Below, in pieces: positions 40,548 through 42,492 of a DNA stretch of 42,492 nt. The stretch is from Gemmobacter sp. (GTDB taxonomy: Bacteria; Pseudomonadota; Alphaproteobacteria; Rhodobacterales; Rhodobacteraceae). The first letter of the stretch is position 1. Each line of letters opens with the position of its first letter. The translations under genes were made by a program, and so were the position numbers. The stretch covers positions 1 to 42,492 of the forward strand of contig JAIRJX010000041.1 in the NCBI GenBank assembly GCA_031260425.1. The letters are read 5' to 3'. A model generated the notes under the pieces. That model worked only from the letters and a program-made list of their open reading frames with translations, searched no databases and was not told the origin of the DNA.

Positions 40548-41438
40548 ATGATCGACAAGCTGGAAATGTTCATCGCGCTCGCCAATGAGGGGCATTTCGG
40601 CCGCGCCGCGGCGGTCTGCCGGGTAACGCAGCCCACGCTTTCCTCTGCCATCAAGCTGCTGGAGGAGCAGTTGGGCGTGCAGCTCGTCTATCGCGGCTCG
40701 CGCTTTCAGGGCCTGACGCCCGAGGGCCAGCGCGTGCTGGACCGGGCGCGGCGGATCGTCTCGGACGCGCGCGCGCTGCGCGACGAGATGCGCTCGATCC
40801 GCACCGGGCTGGCGGGGAACCTGCGGATCGGGGTGATCCCCACCGCGCTTTCCATGGTGGCCGATCTCACCACGCCCTTCACCCGGCGGCACCCGAATGT
40901 GCGGGTGACCATTCTGTCGCGCACTTCTGCTGAAATCCTTGCCGGGATCGAGCGGCTCGATCTCGACGCCGGGATCACCTATCTCGACAACGAGCCGTTG
41001 GGCCGGGTAACGCAGGTGCCGCTTTATGCCGAGTTTTATCGGCTGCTCTGTGCCCCCGGCACGGCCCTTGCGAAGCGCGAGACGGTAAGCTGGGCCGATC
41101 TGGCAGGCCAGTCGCTATGCCTTCTGACCAGTGACATGCAGAACCGGCGCATCGTCAACCAGCACCTTGCCGAGGCCGGGGTGCCTGCGACGCCTTCGGT
41201 CGAATCGAACTCTACCATCTCGTTGCTGGCGCATGTGATGAGCGGCGACTGGGTGTCGGTGCTGCCCAAGAAGCTGGCCGATCTGTTCGCACAGACCGCG
41301 CGGCTTCATGCCGTTCCCATCGTTGGGCCGGAGGTCGAGCACTTGGTCGGCTTGATCGCAGCCCATCGCGAGCCGCATACGCCGCTGATCGCGGCGCTGA
41401 TCGACGCGGCGCGACGAATGGCGGAAGTGAAGGGTTGA
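40548..41438 (+). CDS. LysR-family regulator of the fds formate dehydrogenase operon
   Basis: A 296-residue LysR-type regulator. The N-terminal winged HTH is KLEMFIALANEGHFGRAAAVCRVTQPTLSSAIKLLEEQLGVQLVYR (about 4-49). The C-terminal part (about 90-290) is the substrate-binding-like effector domain. It lies just upstream of fdsG on the same strand, with two palindromes in between that fit LysR operators. This arrangement is known for fds operons. The inducer is probably formate or a related metabolite; that is inference. It is divergent from the S49 gene. Confidence 0.9.
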   Translation: MIDKLEMFIALANEGHFGRAAAVCRVTQPTLSSAIKLLEEQLGVQLVYRGSRFQGLTPEGQRVLDRARRIVSDARALRDEMRSIRTGLAGNLRIGVIPTALSMVADLTTPFTRRHPNVRVTILSRTSAEILAGIERLDLDAGITYLDNEPLGRVTQVPLYAEFYRLLCAPGTALAKRETVSWADLAGQSLCLLTSDMQNRRIVNQHLAEAGVPATPSVESNSTISLLAHVMSGDWVSVLPKKLADLFAQTARLHAVPIVGPEVEHLVGLIAAHREPHTPLIAALIDAARRMAEVKG

Positions 41439-41489
41439 TAGATTTTATCTATCAATCAACGATAAATCATCATTGATATGCCTATCAAT
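41435..41489 (+). promoter_or_regulatory. Tandem palindromic operators between the LysR gene and fdsG
   Basis: First palindrome: TTGATAGAT and ATCTATCAA (41435-41455), perfect 9-bp arms around TTT, overlapping the LysR stop. Second: ATTGATA and TATCAAT (41472-41489), perfect 7-bp arms around TGCC. The centres are 35.5 bases apart and both share TTGATA/TATCAA. A LysR tetramer commonly binds two such sites. fdsG starts at 41541. Confidence 0.75.
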
Positions 41490-41540
41490 CTGGTGGCACC
41501 CTGCGGCGAAGCCAATCGGTCCGTCAGTCAGAGGTCAGCC

Positions 41541-42008
41541 ATGCAAGACGATGCCGCCACCATCGGGCGGGTGAACGAGATTATCGCCGCGCATCGCGGG
41601 GCCGAGGGGCCGCTGCTGCCGATCCTGCACGATATCCAGCACAGCTTCGGCCATGTGCCGCAGGCCGCGCTGCCGGTGATCGCCGAGGCGCTGGCGCTCA
41701 GTCGGGCCGAACTGCACGGCGTGGTGACTTTCTACCACGATTTCCGCGCCGCTCCGGCGGGCAGGCATGTGGTGAAGCTCTGCCGTGCCGAAAGCTGTCA
41801 GTCGGTGGGTGCCGATCGGGTTGCCGATCATGCACGCGCGAAGCTCGGGGTGGACTGGCATGGAACGACGGCGGACGGCAAGGTGACGCTGGAACCGGTG
41901 TTCTGCCTTGGCCTTTGCGCCTGCGGGCCTTCGGCCATGGTGGATGGCCGCGTGGTGGGCCGGGTCGACGAGGCCCGGTTTGATGCGCTTCTGGCGGAGG
42001 CGCGGTGA
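41541..42008 (+). CDS. fdsG: NAD-dependent formate dehydrogenase, gamma subunit
   Basis: A 155-residue NuoE-like subunit that carries one [2Fe-2S] cluster. The four ligands are Cys81, Cys86, Cys122 and Cys126 (CRAESC and CLGLC). It forms the diaphorase part of the soluble Mo/W formate dehydrogenase together with the NuoF-like beta subunit. The ATG at 41541 follows AGAGGTCAGCC; longer in-frame starts run through the operator. Its stop overlaps the fdsB start (TGATG). It links formate oxidation to NADH. Confidence 0.94.
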   Translation: MQDDAATIGRVNEIIAAHRGAEGPLLPILHDIQHSFGHVPQAALPVIAEALALSRAELHGVVTFYHDFRAAPAGRHVVKLCRAESCQSVGADRVADHARAKLGVDWHGTTADGKVTLEPVFCLGLCACGPSAMVDGRVVGRVDEARFDALLAEAR

Positions 42009-42492
42009 TGCGGATCTGGGTTCCCCGTGACGCTGCGGCCAAAGCCTTGGGTGCCGAGGCTGTGGTCGAGACGATCCGCACTGAAGCGGCGCGGCGCGGC
42101 CTCGACGTGACGATCATCCGCAACGGCTCGCGCGGGATGGTCTGGCTGGAGCCGCTGGGCGAGGTGGAAACGCCGGAAGGCCGCGGGGCCTTCGGGCCGA
42201 TGACGCCCGCCGATGTGGCACAGATCTTCGATGGCGGCCCGCTGGCTCTGGGCCTGACCGACGAGCTGCCCTGGCTCAAGGCGCAGACGCGGCTCACTTT
42301 CGCCCGCTGCGGCATCACCGATCCGCTGAGTCTCCAGGAATTCCGCGCCCATGGCGGCATGAAGGGCCTTGAACGGGCGCTCACCATGGAAGGTGCCGCC
42401 ATCGTTGCCGAGGTCACCCGGTCCGGCCTGCGTGGCCGGGGCGGCGCGGGCTTCCCGACCGGCATCAAGTGGAAGACCGTCCATGATGCCGC
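42008..42492 (+). CDS. fdsB: NAD-dependent formate dehydrogenase, beta subunit (partial)
   Basis: The first 161 codons of a NuoF-like subunit, cut by the window end. It opens with MRIWVPRDAAAKALG; a thioredoxin-like N-terminal domain (about 1-120) is followed by RSGLRGRGGAGFPTGIKW (about 138-155), the start of the FMN/NAD-binding domain. It overlaps fdsG by one base. The catalytic fdsA and the maturation genes fdsC and fdsD are expected beyond the window. Confidence 0.93.
   Translation, partial: MRIWVPRDAAAKALGAEAVVETIRTEAARRGLDVTIIRNGSRGMVWLEPLGEVETPEGRGAFGPMTPADVAQIFDGGPLALGLTDELPWLKAQTRLTFARCGITDPLSLQEFRAHGGMKGLERALTMEGAAIVAEVTRSGLRGRGGAGFPTGIKWKTVHDA

Overview
The window is high-GC DNA with the gene content and gene orders of a denitrifying, methylotrophy-capable alphaproteobacterium, most likely Rhodobacteraceae (Rhodobacter/Paracoccus relatives). 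The reasons are the SPOR-dacC-tmk-holB-tatD-MBL run, lon next to an HU gene and tRNA-Val, the nirK-nirV/nnrS/nnrU/norCBQD gene set, and an fds-type formate dehydrogenase behind a LysR gene. No database search was possible; assignments rest on motifs, length and context.

Layout. 1-570: a small membrane protein and the sox upstream region. 574-6912: soxB-soxD-soxA-soxG (heterotetrameric sarcosine oxidase) followed 3 bases later by an M20 amidohydrolase. 7228-8727 (minus): selO protein AMPylase. 8955-16502: a long plus-strand run for cell wall, dTMP synthesis, DNA replication, hydrolases, a permease and tgt. 17020-19999: lon behind a sigma-32-like promoter, a terminator, then an HU gene. 20018-21250: tRNA-Val(CAC), an integrase cut off by an IS66-type end, and IS66 and IS21 remnants. 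21652-35519: the denitrification region. 35687-40420 (minus): LysE exporter, uvrC, and an S49 peptidase / 53-residue zinc-ribbon protein / pteridine-reductase-type SDR operon. 40548-42492: LysR regulator, fdsG and the start of fdsB.

The denitrification region holds nirK, nirV, pseudoazurin, norC, norB, norQ, norD, nnrS, nnrU, two Crp/Fnr regulators and a small NnrT-like protein. It is joined by a less familiar three-gene operon: a roughly 12-TM histidine-containing membrane protein, a DUF2249 protein and a DUF59/MIP18-type protein. NnrR/Nnr-like palindromes can be read upstream of this operon, nnrS, nirK, pseudoazurin and norC; three have a plausible -10 at the spacing of a class II (-41.5) activator. 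Nitrite goes to NO by NirK, which receives electrons from pseudoazurin, and NO to N2O by NorCB, which is matured by NorQ and NorD. No nitrate or N2O reductase genes lie in the window.

Two intergenic repeat families stand out: a structured element of about 170 bp in three diverged copies at 3' ends of genes, and a terminator-linked element of about 75 bp in three copies, one of them inside the sox operon in the opposite orientation. The best candidate for an under-described system is the 21652-23808 operon.
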